Assembly: GCA_020205615.1 (NCBI GenBank)
Contig: CM035168.1
Coordinates: 129,714,795-129,778,794, forward strand
DNA: 64,000 bases
Direction of reading: 5' to 3'
Origin: Panax quinquefolius
Taxonomy: Eukaryota > Streptophyta > Magnoliopsida > Apiales > Araliaceae
Positions 37,440-47,279 of this stretch are shown here, piece by piece (the first letter of the stretch is position 1; every line of letters begins with the position of its first letter). The notes beneath the pieces are model-generated. The model worked only from the letters and a program-made list of their open reading frames with translations, did no database searches and was not told where the DNA came from. The position numbers and the translations under genes are program-made.

Positions 37440-38900
37440 GCGCCGTCCGAACTAAAGATAATCTGAACAAGGAACGATAAAAAGCCCTACACAATGTTGA
37501 GATTGACCATCCAGGACAGGGTGAGCAGTATATGCATGAGCATAGTCCCTGGTGGTGCGCACATCCTGTATGGGTACAAATGTGTGACCAGTGGAGAGCT
37601 GAGAGCTGGGTCAAGCGACGCAAGACTGCCGCCTCGAATAGATCCTCAAGTGTATCTGAGGGCGAAAAGGCAAAAGCGCACGCATAAGCGGCGATATATC
37701 ACAATACTGAAGATATTCTTTGCTAGAATGCGTATGTATAGCAAGCTTATTGGCTTAGTTATTTGTTTTTATGTTTACAGTCATGCATGTTTTGTAGCTA
37801 AAATATCATATGTTTACATATTAATATGAGAATATGAACTGTAGGAGTCTGAGTCTCAAGGTCAACCTATCAATTGGTTAGATGTGTATGTGGCCACCCA
37901 TGATGGTCTGCCTGATGCTGTTCAGATAGCCGTAATAAGTTAACTTCATACTAATATGTTGTTTATAAATTCTGACGACCTTTTTTAGCATTTTTTTTAT
38001 TTATTTTAACTATTTAATTGTTGACCTTCCGACGGACACTTATAAGGGCTTAATGAACGAGCGCTATCCTCGAAGGCACTCGCCGTTCATCGATTGATCA
38101 AGAATTATGGGAGAGGCGTTAAATCGTGAAGAAAAACTATGTTAAAGGCCAAGATAAAAATGACGCTCGACCATCATGGCACGGTAGCTCTCTTTACCCA
38201 CTCTACATCGTCGTGGTCATCCAAATTCTATCATACTCCTCTCCGATCGTGTGTGAGAGCGATCTCTGCCGTAATCGTGATCTTCATCGATATCTTTGGG
38301 CGGACATCTGCTAATTGTCTTACTTATATGTTTCACTACATTGTCTATTGTTTAGATTTTCCCAAGTCATAGCAGTATCAATACATGTAACATATAAGTT
38401 TTATTCTTTTGTTAATTACAGGGTACTAATTTGAATGATCCATGAAGAGCTAGACCAGTCATATATGTTAGATTTTTAAAGCCTTGCTAGACTTGTTTTT
38501 TAAATTTTTAAAGCCTTGTACTCTTTTAGATTCATTCTTTGGACAATTTTATTAGTTTATGATTCTATTATATAGATGTTTATGATTGTATTATGTTGTG
38601 TTAGTTTACGATGGATGTTTATCAGTTATCATGGATGAATGTTTATCATATGGTAGTTATCATGGATGGATGCTTATATATACTACTGTGTGTTGGGATA
38701 GAAAGCAGGTAAAAAACAAGTTATTTTTAGGAAATTAATAAAACAGGAAAAATATTATTAAAAAAAAACATCGATGACGCGTCCGCTAATGCTAAAAGCT
38801 TCTAATCGATAATAATCGCTTGAAAACTAGCGGCCAATCGACTTTTGGCCGCTATTACCGGTCGTGACACGTGTGTACGTCATTAATTGACAAATGACTC
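37440..38900 (+). pseudogene. Degraded CACTA gene region, 3' part (Ptta/En-Spm-like motif)
   Basis: From about 37500 one frame reads HNVEIDHPGQGEQYMHEHSP, then VQMCDQWRAESWVKRRK and SNRSSSVSEGE before a stop at about 37686. The W-x-x-E-x-W-x-K-x3...NR pattern is like the plant transposase Ptta/En/Spm family. A later piece near 37845-37930 (ESQGQPINWLDVYVATHDG) may be the following exon. It is cut from its 5' part by the LTR insertion. The family match is by eye and weak. Confidence 0.4.
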
Positions 38901-39072
38901 AGCATGAGTCAGAATAGCGACGGATCGCGATCACGATGCAATGATCACGAGAAATTTGGTCATTATTGTTGGTCGTTGACGCTCATCCAATGATCAGATT
39001 ATTCGCGATTATTATCGGCGACCGCGTCGCGATCGTTGATAAAGCGATCACGATAAGCCTTTTTTAGTAGTG

Positions 39073-40254
39073 AGCGGAACCAAGTCAAAGTAAATTAAGA
39101 CCGGCTGGATGTTCCAATGTAATAATAAAGAATGGAATAACAACAAATCACCACGCATGCGGTGATTGCATGGACAAGTTATTCAATGTAATAATAAATA
39201 ACGGAACCAGTCCCATATAAACGCATGCATGACGGATATTCCAATGTAATAATAAAGAATGTAATAACAACATTAATCACCATGCATGCGATTGCCAGAT
39301 AAACAAAGTTATTCCAATGTAATAATAAATAATCGGAACCAGGTCCCAAGCCAGAACGCATGATGGGATATTCCAACAAAATAATAAAGAATGGAATAAC
39401 AGAAGAATTTCACCAAGTATAGGGTAGCCCGCATATACAGGTTATTCCAACACAATAATAAATAATAGAATAACAGAAGAATTTCACCAAGTATAGGGTA
39501 GCCCGCGTATACAGGTTATTCCAATAGAATAATAAATAATGGAATAACAGAAGAATTTCACCAAGTAACCAAGTATAGGGTAGATCGCGTATACAGGTTA
39601 TTCCAACAGAATAATAAAGAATGGAATAACAAAAGTTCTCTTCATGAATATGAAAAAAAATAATACCCCTTACCTTATAAAGAAGAGTACTTTGACGGTA
39701 GGGCGTGGATATACTTGAAGAAACTTGCACTACGCTCAAAGCTTTCTTAAACGCTAAAGAAATACGCTTAAGATTATAGAAGAAGAATTCTCTCTCTACG
39801 CTTCTCTCTAGAGTTTCAATTGAATTCGTAAGAAATAATGAAGGAATGAACTTCTATTTATAGAAGAATGGATCGAATAAGAACCAATCCATGAATCAGT
39901 CCAGTTGATTTACTTTTTAAACGAGACGGTCCAGATTGGTTTACAATAAAATATAATATATTATATTTATAATCTAATAAAATGAATAACTTTATAAAAG
40001 TATTTTTTTATATAAAAATATTTTACTATCTGAAATACTATGCATACATTTATATGAAACACTATACATAATAAAATATAATATATTCTAATTATTGTCT
40101 AATAAAACAAATAACTTTATAAAAGTATTCTGCTTTATATAAAAAAGTTTTACTATTAGCCTAATAAAACGAATAACTTTATAAAAGTATTATGTTTTAT
40201 ATAAAAAGTTTTTCTGCTTTTATTACATTAATAATACTAATAAAACAAAACTCA

Positions 40255-40319
<65 letters not shown>

Positions 40320-40782
40320 ACAATCGATGAATAATTGAATCCAATAACGTGAGATCTTACACGAACAACTCATCGTAGCAATAATTGAACAAAACCGAGT
40401 GACTTCTCACGTAAGCATCAATAATCAATCTGAGTACTACTACTTAACTACCACGTGTATTCTTCGTACTTTTACTACTAATGGTAGTTCAACAGCTTTA
40501 ACGGTAAAACTTCCGCCGTTATTTTCATAAATATATTTTTGTCGTTTTCATTTCGATAATAATTCCGTTGTGGGGTCCACTAATGATTGCTTGTGGTTAT
40601 GCGAATATTCTCTGCTAAAATGAATATTTTCCGACCAATCGAATATAATACAACAACTTGCATACTTTGTAAAATTTATAAATATTACCCACAACTATAA
40701 CATTATCTCAAATCCATACCATAATATTAAAAAAATATTTCGAAAAAATTAAATCTTTATTCGTAAATTTTGGGATTTTACA
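39073..40782 (-). mobile_element. Right gypsy LTR, part B
   Basis: Resumes with CGGAACCAAGTCAAAG after the CACTA-type element and ends TGGGATTTTACA at 40782, matching the left LTR end at 18076. It contains eight GTTATTCC...GGAATAAC units (39100-39630) and a long TA microsatellite at about 40256-40320. Confidence 0.85.
40256..40320. repeat. (TA)n microsatellite in the right LTR
   Basis: About 30 TA units with one AA interruption; the homologous site in the left LTR (about 17600-17620) has only a short TA run. Confidence 0.9.
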
Positions 40783-41703
40783 ATCTCCACTCCTTATGAA
40801 ATTTTGCCCTCGAAATTTACGTACGTACCTGGTATCCCGAACAGATGAGGACACTTCGTCATATTCTAACTCTTGACGTATAACCTTTAAGCGTATAATA
40901 TATTCCAGGATTTTAATAGGTACATCTTCATATGTTAAATTATTCAATATCTCGTCCGGTTCTAAATCAATAATGTGGTTCGGGTCGTCCACATATTTAT
41001 GTAACATCGATACGTGAAAAACGTTATGAACACGCGACATACTTGGCGGTAAAACGAGTCTATAAGCCACAGTTCCTACTTGATCGAGGATTTCAAATGG
41101 ACCAATTAAATCGAGGGTTGACATTTCCTCTCTTCATTAATTATTGCTTCTAGAATAACTCCCTCTTGAACCTTCTTTTTTCACATTCATCAGCTTCAGG
41201 TGTGTAGTTTGAGCGGCTTTAACTTTATCGATTAAAGTCGATTCTACTCGTATATTCATTATCTTCACGTAGGTTCGTATATTCACACTTATAAACGCAT
41301 ACGATCTTCTACTTAACGCGTCAGCTACCACGTTCGCTTTTCCACGATGGTATTGAATGGTACAATCGTAATCTTTAACAACTCGAGCCAACGTCTTTGG
41401 CGCATGTTACGTTCGTTTGGGTGAAAAAAATATTTGAGGGTTTAAGAAATGGGTTTTGTACTGGGGTCAATACAAAATTCGATTTCACGCTCTAGGGGTA
41501 GGCTAAGAAGTCTTTAAGAATACGTTAGGAAATTTATTAACAATAGAAATATCATTCACAACTGTGACTCTCATCCAAGACTTGGATAACACGTCACATT
41601 AATACCTATCAACTTGCCATCGTTATTCACAACGTCCCCTACGGAAAGTCTGGCTTCGATGCATTCCACACAAGAAAATCAACAACGAAAGGACCGGGGC
41701 TCT
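40783..41703 (-). pseudogene. Gypsy internal region 2: polypurine tract and deleted pol remnant
   Basis: Begins with the polypurine tract (minus strand AAGGAGTGGAGAT) next to the LTR end. It then repeats the region-1 order: integrase C-terminus ([18 protein letters not shown]), RNase H tail (DYDCTIQYHRGKANVVADAL) and RT start, with the same two internal deletions as 18089-19053. Frames are broken. Confidence 0.8.
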
Positions 41704-42123
41704 TTACTTATGGCTTGATATGACAATGATTGACTTTAGTGGTTTGGTTGCTTGAATTCGCATAACAGGTTCGTTAGGAATATGAAAGCTAACAACCTTA
41801 CTAAAAGTATGATGAGTAGTTAACGAATCGATTCCTAAAATCACATCAAAGGCAAGTATTTTCAAAGAGATAAGATCGACAGGTAACGTGAAAGTGTTGA
41901 TTTGAATCAAACAAGATTTATAAATAGTGGAGGTAACGAAGGTTTCTCCCAACTGAGTTTCAATAGATAAATCAAAGTCTAACTTCTTCAGAGTTAAATT
42001 CAAACATTGAACACAACTAGGTGAAATGAAAGAGTGAGTAGAACCGGTATCTAACATGATATAGACTTCGCAAGAGTTTATTATTAACTTACCCGTGATA
42101 ATTTTATTCAGGTTCCTCGTCAT
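41704..42123 (-). CDS. Gypsy retropepsin (aspartic protease), uninterrupted copy
   Basis: A 139-residue open frame begins MTRNLNKIITGKLIINSCEV, carries the catalytic LDTGSTHSFISP and the block AFDVILGIDSLTTHHTF, where the usual GIDWL tryptophan is Ser. It cleaves the retrotransposon polyprotein. It is the undisturbed version of the protease split by the solo LTR at 19054-21767. The fusion to gag is broken, so independent expression is doubtful. Confidence 0.75.
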   Translation of the reverse strand: MTRNLNKIITGKLIINSCEVYIMLDTGSTHSFISPSCVQCLNLTLKKLDFDLSIETQLGETFVTSTIYKSCLIQINTFTLPVDLISLKILAFDVILGIDSLTTHHTFSKVVSFHIPNEPVMRIQATKPLKSIIVISSHK

Positions 42124-42560
42124 GAAAAAAAAACGCTCTCTCTTAAACTACCGGTTTTGGCTTGTTTGGGACATCCTTTGGCATCACCATCCCAGCTGGA
42201 CTTGACTTCACCATACGACACAATTGAGCTAGGCGACTTTCTCTTTCGCAATTAAAACACGCTTTGGATTCATTACAGATACTTGACTTGATGTGTCCCT
42301 CCCCGTCCAAGCATTTGAAACATACGACCGGTGGTCGTTCTTCTTCCTTTGAAATGGGTGCTGGTGCTGCTATCCTTCCATCATTATTTAACCTTACCTT
42401 CTTGAAATTTCCACTTCTATTATCTTGGCCATGATTACCACCGAAGTGGTTACCATTCTTGGCATGATAATTTCCTCCACGATGGTTATCATTGTTCCGA
42501 TGGCCGTTGCCACTGGTACAATTATTATCGTGTTGTTGGTTGTTGCCTTTTGGTTATCTA
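42124..42560 (-). pseudogene. Truncated gypsy gag (zinc-knuckle region)
   Basis: Minus-strand sequence parallel to 22146-22560, with the basic Gly/Asn segment and knuckle-like CFKCLDGEGHI and HLARLC-type pieces. Homology to region 1 stops near 42555 inside gag; the capsid part and the 5' LTR of this copy are missing. Confidence 0.7.
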
Positions 42561-42564
42561 ACAC

Positions 42565-42722
42565 GGTATGACGGTTTGGTTACCTTGGTGTGAAGGTTTA
42601 GTTACCAACTGCACTATGAAAAAACTGCAGGTGTGGAGGTAGATTGGTAACCTTGGTATGAAGGTTTGGTAACCTTGGTATAAAGGTTTGGTTACCTTGG
42701 TATGAATGTTTGGTTACCAATC
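42565..42722. repeat. Minisatellite, ~22-bp unit GGTTTGGTTACCTTGGTATGAA
   Basis: Five or six imperfect copies of GGTTTGGTTACCTTGGTATGAA, interrupted once by a 45-bp different stretch (about 42610-42650). It separates the truncated gag from the captured gene fragments. Confidence 0.8.
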
Positions 42723-42726
42723 TCTT

Positions 42727-42890
42727 CTATTAGTTGCTGATTTTGGATCAAATCCAATAATCAAGGTAAGCATTGGGACGAATATGCCACCACAACCAAC
42801 ACCGCCTACTCTTCCAAATGCAGCTCCACATAATCCAATTACGGAACCGACAACAATTTGCTAATTAAATTTCATTTCCGGCCAAACATC
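42727..42890 (-). pseudogene. TauE/SafE-family membrane transporter fragment
   Basis: The minus strand reads YEIDVWPEMKF, then after an in-frame [40 protein letters not shown] and FDPKSAT. This is the conserved first membrane block of plant sulfite-exporter TauE/SafE proteins. Only about 50 codons remain and the TAG stands where relatives have Trp. It lies head to head with the MRF fragment, which is not a normal gene arrangement; it is a captured piece. Confidence 0.75.
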
Positions 42891-42911
42891 AATTTCATAA
42901 GCAAAAAATAT

Positions 42912-43219
42912 TGTGGTATCAATATTGAAGAAACTGGTAACGCCATGGACAGAAAGAACAAGGAGAGAGAAATGGCATCTGTTTTGCTATCTTCACTTCA
43001 TATCAAAATCTTTTCAACTGAAGATATCGTCCATGATTTTGTCATGCTTCTGGAATCTGCAGAAGATACAACGCTTGATATTCTAGATGCTTCAAATGAA
43101 TCGCTTTTTTTCCTAGCCGAGTATCAAGTATTGATGATGTTTTGGCTCCAATCGAATTTAGAAGAAATATGTGCGAGAACACATCGATTTGCAAATGGGA
43201 GCGAGACTCTCTACATGTA
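42912..43219 (+). pseudogene. MA3-domain translation regulatory factor (MRF) fragment, copy 2
   Basis: Reads KKLVT, then after a small frame slip MDRKNKEREMASVLLSSLH, IKIFSTEDIVHDFVMLLESA, EDTTLDILDASNESLFFLA. It then shifts frame (DDVLAP in another frame, NLEEI back in the first) and stops at 43217-43219. This is the start of an MA3 domain of an eIF4A-binding MRF/ECIP1-type protein. It has frameshifts and no partner exons. It overlaps and extends past copy 1 (15127-15262), from which it differs by scattered substitutions. Confidence 0.75.
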
Positions 43220-43748
43220 GCTATATCTCTTCAAATAGTATTCCTACCTACAATCTCGCCACTCACATACAATATTGATACATGATATATGTATTAATTT
43301 TGTAAATAAATATGAAAAAATGTATTACTTTTGTAATTATTTTATCTATGCACCATTATTGTAATTATTTCTAAAAATGTACTAAAATATGTAATTAATT
43401 CATAAATTAATATTAGAAAGTGAGCACTACAAACGCTTAATAAGTACCAAGAATAAACATAATATCCATCTCTTCATATTACATTTGTTAAAAACATTTT
43501 TTGTTTAGGGTTATAAATGGTAATCGAAAAATTCGTATTCGTCCGCATCCGTATTCGAAAAAAATGGATATTATTCGTATTTAAAAAAAACGGATATATT
43601 CGTATTTGGTTTAAAGGTATCTGTAAATAAATGGATACGAATACGCCTATATAGGCGTATTTGTATCCGTTTAACATCCGACCATAAATATATCTGAAAG
43701 ATAGCGGATATCCGGATTTGGATCCGTATCCGGAATTCGTATCCAAAT

Positions 43749-43783
<35 letters not shown>

Positions 43784-45355
43784 TAATAAGCAAAATAATT
43801 TTTTTTAAGTGGCATTCCTTATATAATAATTAGTATTCACTATCATACAAAAATTATTTTTAAAATATATCATTTCACTTCTAAAAAGTAGAAAATAACA
43901 CTTTTATTCTAATATTAATAAACCTGAAATAAATCGATTTAAGTATAATTAATAGATTTTTACTATTATAAAGTTAAAATATCTAAAATGTATCATTTAC
44001 TAAAAAAAAATTATATATTAGAAGAACAAAACTATAGTTATTAGCTTGTTATAAGTTTTTTATTTTCAAAACTTACTTGCAATATTGGAAGGTGAGAACA
44101 ATAAACAAAATAATTTTATTGTTAAAATGAGTTAATTTAGGATTAATCTAGAAGGGGTTGAATAATTAATTAGTGCTTATGAATTTTCGGGTGAAGGGAG
44201 TATTTATCACTTTCATTTGCCTAATTATTTAAAAATAGAAGTCCAAATATTTAAAGTAAGTCCAAAGTAAATTTTGGATTAAATTGGATTAACTAGTTGT
44301 CACATATACATTATAACTCACTCTGCATAAATATAATGAAATAAAATAAACTTTTTATAACTATGTCAATTGTAATTTATGTATTGAGGATAGATTATAA
44401 ATAAAAGTTTTCATAAATATATTATTAAATTTTAATCAAGTATTTGAGAAAAGATATTAAATATTCAATGTAAACTTTTGAATCTAATTATAAATTATAA
44501 ATATTCATACACACTACATTATTACTCCACACACAAAAATGGACATCTAAACATTAATAAGTAGAACATTCATTTTAAAATTTAGGATTTCAAAATGATA
44601 AAAACTTATTTGAATTTTAATTTAGAATATTAATTATTGTATTTAAATATTTGTTAAAACTAAATAAATTAACATTCATTTATTAATAAACTATTGTTTA
44701 AAACTCATTATTTTTTTTATTCAAGTCATAGTTAGGGTTATAAATGGTAATCGAAAAATTCGTATTCGTTCGCATCTGTATTCGGATAAAAGCGGATATT
44801 ATTTGTATTAAAAAAAATAGATATTATCCGTATTTAATTTAAAAGTATCTACAAATAAATAAATACGAATACTACTGTATTCGAATTTGTATATATTCAT
44901 TTATACTATTACTCATGTTTCACATCAATTTAAAATATTTATAGACTCAAACAGTCCATTAAACTTATTTTGTCTTGATAGATAAATTTTCTCCGATCAT
45001 ATCTTTAATTGAAATTATAAAATAATATAATAAATAATTTTATTATGAGAAAAGAGAGTGTGTCCTAGAGACACATGCTTGTGTGTTATATTATTTTAAG
45101 AGTTTTATTAATGATAGTTTTGATATTTTACTATTTTTATTACTAGTTATTTTGATATTTTATTAATTAAAATTATGTCGCATTATGGGCATGACATACA
45201 TAAGTTTGTGTGTGTTATTTTTTCTTTTATTATTATGTTATTACTATTGAATTAAATACTCAATAAATTTTAAGATAAATACATAAATATATACTCTTAA
45301 TATTTATAAATTCATCAAACGAAACTCTATTTTAGAAAAAAAGAGTAATTGCTGG
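43220..45355. other. AT-rich intergenic DNA with two related repeat pieces
   Basis: No gene seen. Two direct copies of a dispersed repeat starting AGGGTTATAAATGGTAATCG lie at 43508-43770 and 44734-44925. A TA microsatellite follows the first copy at about 43752-43780. Confidence 0.5.
43508..43770. repeat. Dispersed GGTTATAAATGGTAATCG repeat with 36-bp palindrome
   Basis: Rich in CGGATAT/CGTATTCG words. At 43633-43668 lies a 36-bp palindrome with 18-bp arms (GGATACGAATACGCCTAT) matching at 17 of 18 positions. A second, diverged copy of the first part is at 44734-44925 without the palindrome. It is probably a non-autonomous DNA transposon. Confidence 0.5.
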
Positions 45356-45618
45356 AGTATATATAATACTACGGGATAAATAAAGTTTTAATTAATTTAT
45401 CTTTGGGGTAGGTTTTTCAATTCAAACTTTTTTTTATTAATCGAATAATCTGAAAAATTTACAAAATAATTTCATCCAGATTTTTTCCGTCCAAAAAACG
45501 TTAGGAATCTTGGAAAAAGACTTTTTTCATGACGTGGAACACGTAAAAAATGAATAATGGATTATTATAGCCTAAATGACCAAAACTATTAACTACTTCA
45601 CCTAAACAATTTCAAAAC

Positions 45619-45655
<37 letters not shown>

Positions 45656-47010
45656 AATAATTTCAAAATAATAATAAAAAAAATATTAATTTTAAAAATT
45701 TAAAAAGTTAATTTTCTAAATTTTTTTTTAAAAAGCGATACTTTTCTAAAAAATTAAAAAAAAGCGTTACTTTTCTAAAAAATTGAAAATGTTATTTTTC
45801 TAAAAAATTTAAAAAACGTTAAATTTCTAAAAAAAATTAAAAACGTTAATTTTCTAAAAATTTTAAAATTTTCTGTTTTTATAAAAATTAACATTTTAAA
45901 AAAAACAGTCTTTTTTAAAAAATATTAGTTCGGTTTAAAAACAAATTAACGTTTTTTAAAAATTAAAAAATTCTGTTTTTATAAAAATTAACGTTTTTTA
46001 GAAAAACAGACTTTTTAAAAAATTGAATTTTAAAAACAGTTTAAAATTAAAAAATTCTGTTTAAAAATTTTTAAACATTAATTTTTTAAACAGTTTAAAA
46101 CATTAATTTTTAAAAAACAGTTTAAAAACATTAATTTTTAAAAAACAGTTTAAAAACGTTAATTTTTAAAAACAGTTTAAAAACGTTAATTTTTAAAAAA
46201 AAACAGTTTAAAAACATTAATTTTTAAAATTTTTAAACAGTTTAAACATTAATTTTTAAAAACAGTTTAAAACATTAATTTTTAAACAGTTTAAAAAAAA
46301 ATTTAAAACAGAATTTTTTAATTTTTTAAAAACGTTAATTTTTTTTAATAAATTTTTAAAAATAGTTTAAAAACGTTAATTTTTTAAAAAAATTTAATAA
46401 ATTTTTAAAAACGTTAATTTTAAAAATCAGTTTAAAAACGTTAATTTTTTAAAATTTTTAAACAGAATTTTTTAATTTTAAACTGTTTTTAAAATTCAAT
46501 TTTTTAAAAAGTCTGTTTTTTAAAAAACGTTAATTTTTATAAAAACAGAATTTTTTTAATTTTTTAGAAAAGAAACGTTTTTTAAATTTTTTAGAAAATT
46601 AACGCTTTTTAAATTTTTTAAAATTAACGTTTTTAAATTTTTAAAATTAACATTTTTTGTTATTATTATTTTGAAATTATTAGTATTATTATTATTATTA
46701 GTTTTGGAATTGTTTAGGTGAAGTAGTTAATAGCTTTTTATTATTCGCTTATAATAATCCGCTAATTTATCTTTTTTTGTACGTCAAAGAAAAAAGTCAA
46801 GCTCAACTCAGACAACAAGATTCCTAACGGTTTTTGAACGAAAAAATCTGATTTGAGTTATCCATTTTGTAAATTTTTAATAAGATGCTTATTCGATTAT
46901 AACAAAAAATTTTCTGAAATTACAACGATAAAATCTAATCCCAATACAATAATCAAAACCTTATTTATCCCATAATACTACGTACTACTAAATGGGAGGG
47001 AGTATTTAAA
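45356..47010. mobile_element. 1.65-kb foldback element upstream of SLK
   Basis: The left arm (about 45356-45655) and right arm (about 46676-47010) are inverted copies. For example the left CGTTAGGAATCTTG and ACTATTAACTACTTCACC stretches recur reverse-complemented as CAAGATTCCTAACGG and GGTGAAGTAGTTAATAG. AAT/ATT trinucleotide runs border the inner side of both arms. The centre is an A/T tandem array. No transposase frame. The right end GGGAGGGAGTATTTA recalls Stowaway-like MITE ends. Confidence 0.7.
45690..46660. repeat. AT-rich tandem array (TTAATTTTTAAAAACAGTTTAAAAACG type)
   Basis: The middle of the foldback element consists of imperfect units of about 27 bp built from ACGTTAATTTTTAAAAACAG and GTTTAAAA, clearest at 46076-46290 (about eight units). 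The units themselves contain inverted words, so the array can pair with itself in many registers. Confidence 0.75.
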
Positions 47011-47157
47011 GTCTCGGCGAAGGGAATGTAAACCTACCCTGTAAAATCATCACAACTCCAGAGTTATGCCACGTATACCTAAAGCCCTACTACCTCGCGT
47101 CGCCACCGCGCGATCAAACACCGACTATTTACTCTAATCATCATAAGAACTATATCA

Positions 47158-47169
47158 GGACACGTGTCC
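47158..47169. promoter_or_regulatory. G-box/ABRE palindrome in the SLK promoter
   Basis: GGACACGTGTCC is a perfect 12-bp palindrome with a CACGTG core, about 90 bp upstream of the TATA box. Plant bZIP and bHLH factors bind such sites; a role here is inferred. Confidence 0.5.
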
Positions 47170-47249
47170 GTAACTTCACCGGTTACAGGCAGTGCCGTAG
47201 GATTATCCACCGGCACATCCAGTCACTGATTTCTGCAATTCCCGCTAGG

Positions 47250-47257
47250 TATATAAG
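47250..47257 (+). promoter_or_regulatory. TATA box of SLK
   Basis: TATATAAG stands about 30 bp upstream of a pyrimidine-rich likely transcription start near 47280, followed by a leader exon with a clean donor. Confidence 0.6.
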
Positions 47258-47279
47258 CGCGTTCCAACTTTCCTTTCAG

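Larger units (their letters stand above)
24657..39072. mobile_element. CACTA-type (En/Spm-like) DNA transposon, with nested insertions
   Basis: The left terminus TACTACAAGAAAATGC mirrors the right terminus, which in reverse complement is CACTACTAAAAAAGGC. Flanking trinucleotides AAC (24654-24656) and AGC (39073-39075) fit a 3-bp target duplication with one change. Deleting the element and one copy restores the LTR word AATAACGGAACC seen intact at about 16460. Subterminal regions on both sides hold repeated GCGACCGC / GCGATC / GGTCGCTGA words, as in CACTA elements. About 9.9 kb of its length is later LTR insertions. No intact transposase is visible. Confidence 0.75.

Noticed and set aside
37429..37829. 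Overlapping frames on both strands with Cys/His or basic residues
   Set aside because: They are shadows of the CACTA gene remnant, whose likely frame is plus from about 37500 to 37686.
41704..42123. A cellular aspartic protease gene
   Set aside because: The DTGSTHSFIS/DVILGID motifs, the flanking gag zinc knuckles and pol pieces show a Ty3/gypsy protease.
43508..44925. LTR retrotransposon bounded by the two AGGGTTATAAATGGTAATCG repeats
   Set aside because: No TG...CA ends, primer-binding site or polypurine tract, and the copies differ greatly in length; two copies of a short dispersed repeat fit better.
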